Positions 61,050-64,000 of a DNA stretch of 64,000 nucleotides are shown here, in pieces. Location: the NCBI GenBank assembly GCA_964035545.1, contig OZ037765.1, positions 4,275,698-4,339,697 on the forward strand, in the 5' to 3' direction. The notes under the pieces are model-generated. The model was given only the letters and a program-made list of their open reading frames with translations, had not been told where the DNA came from and ran no database searches. Position numbers and translations under genes: made by a program. The DNA comes from Bugula neritina (taxonomy: Eukaryota > Bryozoa > Gymnolaemata > Cheilostomatida > Bugulidae). Position 1 is the first letter of the stretch; every line of letters begins with the position of its first letter.

Positions 61050-63343
61050 TCACAATCCTCCTCTTTCCCCAAGCAACTGTTGTGTTCTCCTGTGAAGCTT
61101 TTTAGCTTCTCTCTCGCCTCTTCTAAACTGCTCATTGGCTTTCTTTAACAAGCCCCGCCTCTCTTCATTCTGATCTGTAGATCTCGGGACATACACTTCG
61201 GCAACAAACTTCCATATTTGTGACTTTTCATCTTTAAAAGAAGTTATACATTTATTGGTGAAGTTGTTTTAATGGCAATAATCGGCTTTGCTAAAAATGT
61301 ATGTATATATAGGTCATGTTTTCATCATTATAAATTATGGTGTATAGATATATACCTGATTCATTGCCTCTGTAAACCTTCATTATTTCTGGTTCATACT
61401 CTTCATAGTACTTCATTGCCCATTGATCTAAATAGATTTTGCCCGCAATATTTGCACCGAACTCCGATCGACTATGTGTACTCCTCATATCTGGCTGACC
61501 AAATTCTAAACCTTTGCCAAGCAGTTCCCAGCGCTTCCTGAAATCATTTTCTTGGCAAGCAAGATGCAAATAACAGCGTGCAATACGGCTGTAAAAGTTG
61601 GTACTGAGATTTTCCCACTCATGCTTTCTTTCTAACAGCTTCTGAATGCAGAGCTCCATGTCTGGCCAACTATCCAAGTTTGCAGAAGCCAGAAATTCAG
61701 ATGAACCACCGAACTCATTTGCCTGAAGCATCTCAGCACAAAGATTGCTCAGCTGTATATCAGCTAGAAATGACCATACAGTTAATTTTTCATGCTGATT
61801 AGGTGAATTGAATAAAACATTCAACTCTCTAACGAACTTTTGTAAAATGCTGCTTAGATATTCGACTCCTCTGATTTTTTTTGCTCTTCTCACGAGAACC
61901 TTTAAATATAAATGGTGGTGATCAGTATTTGGATTTCCGATCTCATTTGCCAATGTTTCTTCAAACACTTGCAGACCTTTCTCTTGACACTCAGGAGTTC
62001 TGATGTACTCAAACAACCAATAAGCATACTGGATGGCTGCATCTTGCATTGGCTTCTTCTGCTCCATCAGCTTTTCCATTTTTTCCTTTGCCTCCTCAGC
62101 TTGAGCTTGTTCCAGCTTTATTGAATGAAAGAGACCTTTGTTACACCAGGCCTGTATATTAGTTGGGTCTTTCTTTAAAGCAAGCTCAAAGAACTGTTTA
62201 GCTTCCTCTACATTTCTGTTGAGTAACAACACCTTAGCAGCACTGTAGTTGGCTTCGTCCACCCACATCTTTTCATCAAAAGGTAAAACTTGTAACTTTT
62301 CTGCAGTGGCAAGAGAAACTCTTCTGCTAACTAAACTGTATTTCCAGCCTCTGAAATAGTCTAAAAAATAAAGTCAGAGGACATAAACATTTGTTTTAGC
62401 TCTTTGTGTGAATAAGGAACTTGCCTACCTAATGAAGGTGTATAAGTTGGGCTCCATGAATAAGGTTACATAAGCATTATATAATACATAATTTATTAAC
62501 TTCAAGGCTAAAATGCTGTCTAGAAAAACAATGGTTTATCTGACAAGTTTTAAAGGCAAAATGTAGAAAAAAATAGACTATTTGTATCTATTGATATGGT
62601 TTACCTAAAAATGTGAGCCTGAGGAATTATAGTAGAATTCTGTAAGGTTGAAATGCTCTATTTTAAACATTATTTGGCTATTTAATAAGCATCAATTATA
62701 CTATAATAATAAAGTCCTACATACATAATGTTTATACAACTTCCTTGGTTATCATTACAACTCCTATCCCCTTACAGGGTCCTCCCAATAATCACTTATC
62801 TTATGAATTCTAATTCTTGAAGTTTGAACTATATACTACTTTACAATTATTATATACCCATTGACACTTCAATGATCATATTATCTCTTACTAATGCTTG
62901 AGGTATGAAATAGTGTAAAATTATCCACGGATATGGATATGTGTATACATTATCTTTTATGGCAATCACTGCTTTAACCATTTCTTAGCATTATATTCGA
63001 ATGATGCCCCTAAGATGAATTTATGGTTGTGGTTAATTCCAAGCAACTGTTTTCAAAAATTGAATGAATATTTCATTCAAATAATTAGAAGCTTGAGGTT
63101 TAACTGGATATTAACTGAAATAGTGTTTTATATAAGAGTGAAGGTGGGGAAGGTGGTATTGGTTAATAAGTGATCAAGAAATGAATAGAATAGTATACAG
63201 TTTAATTACACTATTTAGAGTTTCAAGCATTTGCACTCACCAGGTACAACATTTAAGTACTGTATATAATGAGTGTATATCACCATATCTCCTCTGTAAG
63301 TATATGCAAACTTACCTCCCAAAGGCCTTCTATTGGCTGCCAT
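61050..63343 (-). CDS. Tetratricopeptide-repeat protein, possibly TTC22-like
   Basis: Exons 63316-63343, 61356-62360 and 61050-61231 join in phase (1215 nt, 404 residues) from MAANRRPLG. A clear TPR lies at about residues 47-85 (NVEEAKQFFELALKKDPTN, AWCNKGLF), followed by further helical, Lys/Glu/Leu-rich repeats and a strongly basic C-terminus (EREAKKLHRRTQQLL). TPRs are protein-binding scaffolds. The first repeat and its spacing recall TTC22 (DEARECF...PGNLNAW in that family) and also IFIT-like proteins; this is weak. No signal peptide, membrane span or catalytic motif is seen. The acceptor of the last exon (TTTTAAAG) has a purine before AG, but the phase fits. Confidence 0.8.
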
Positions 63344-64000
63344 TTCTAAATGAATATGTGTGTGTGTGATGGTTATGTTTTGCCAGTATGCTTTCTTAGC
63401 TAGTTATGCTGACTTTGTATTATAAGGTCAAGTTTGGTACAGGTTGTTTTTCTTACTGCTGTCAATATAATAGATGAACACCAGCATTAAGATACATTTA
63501 TGCAGGATACCCATTGCGTAACATAGCATCTGATTGGAAGACATACAAAGGTTTCATTGGTAGATTTTTCAAGCAGGGGAAGTCCCCTGTATCAGCGTCA
63601 CCCTTTGCCCTGTATAAGTGCAGTTAATGAGATGTTTTAATCAATAACCTGCCATCACTTCTAAAAAACCATCTCTTTGAATCTTAGATGCCGATAATGA
63701 CACTGTGCTTTGGTACAGGTTTTTGCAAACTTATAACTTGTAACCTCCAAAATCACAATAGGTTGTTACGTTCTTCTTTTATTTTCTATTTTAAAATGTT
63801 GCAAGCTCTAAATACTATACTTTACACAACAGTACACTAAGCTACATCGCACTGAACTGCACGACATTACACTACACTACAGTACACTGTATTACAGTAC
63901 ACTGTATTACAGTACACTACACTGCACTACACTACTCTACAATGCATTATACTACATTACAGTACACTATACTACACTACAGTGCACTTCATTACACTAC
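63344..64000. other. Upstream flank of the TPR gene with a pentamer-rich end
   Basis: 63344-63830 shows a (GT)n run near 63357-63367 and no gene. From about 63835 to the window edge there is a degenerate array of cactacagta/cattacagta-like units (a 5-base ctaca/cacta theme) that continues beyond the window. Confidence 0.7.

Noticed and set aside
3400-64000. CRISPR arrays, bacterial operons, ribosome binding sites
   Set aside because: The tandem arrays have no unique spacers between constant repeats, and the genes are spliced, so the sequence is eukaryotic.

Overview
This is an AT-rich, intron-dense animal nuclear locus. Introns follow GT-AG rules, and the window holds tRNA-derived SINEs, cut-and-paste transposon remnants, LTR retroelements and several minisatellites. 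Gene content and transposon repertoire suggest an invertebrate metazoan, possibly a lophotrochozoan, but nothing here fixes the species. All gene models were built by eye from family alignment, splice consensus and codon phase; no transcript evidence was available.

Layout. (1) 1193-16837 and 18848-27731, minus strand: two tandem head-to-tail genes for glutamate-carboxypeptidase-II-like (peptidase family M28B) type II membrane metallopeptidases. They share nearly the same exon lengths and phases. Both keep the five zinc ligands and the catalytic glutamate, but both have lost several residues that give human GCPII its glutamate preference. Gene 1 carries two homologous versions of one protease-associated-domain exon whose phases only allow one at a time, which looks like a mutually exclusive exon pair that gene 2 lacks. 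(2) 27985-39901: a transposon graveyard. Degenerate PIF/Harbinger transposase copies, partly in about 1.7-kb tandem units, are interleaved with GC-rich fragments of Ty3/Gypsy-like LTR elements (LTR, tRNA-Leu-type primer binding site, gag zinc knuckle, integrase C-terminus, and an unusual zinc-finger ORF before the 3' LTR). No reverse transcriptase remains. (3) 39906-43149: degenerate repeats and a solo LTR with flanking duplications. (4) 43150-50074 (minus): an F-box/WD40 protein with seven WD repeats. (5) 51445-57843 (plus): FBXO16, head-to-head with the previous gene and sharing its W-x(3-4)-W-x3-QR module. (6) 57844-61049: a SINE and a 1.7-kb non-autonomous hAT element with perfect 8-bp target duplication. 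(7) 61050-63343 (minus): a TPR protein.

Functional picture. The peptidase pair would act as membrane-anchored ectoenzymes. The F-box pair would act as substrate receptors of SCF-type ubiquitin ligases, possibly from one shared promoter region. The clearest candidate for something new is the alternative PA-domain exon in gene 1, together with changed substrate-pocket residues. The second is a MITE-derived 24-nt candidate microexon in the same gene.
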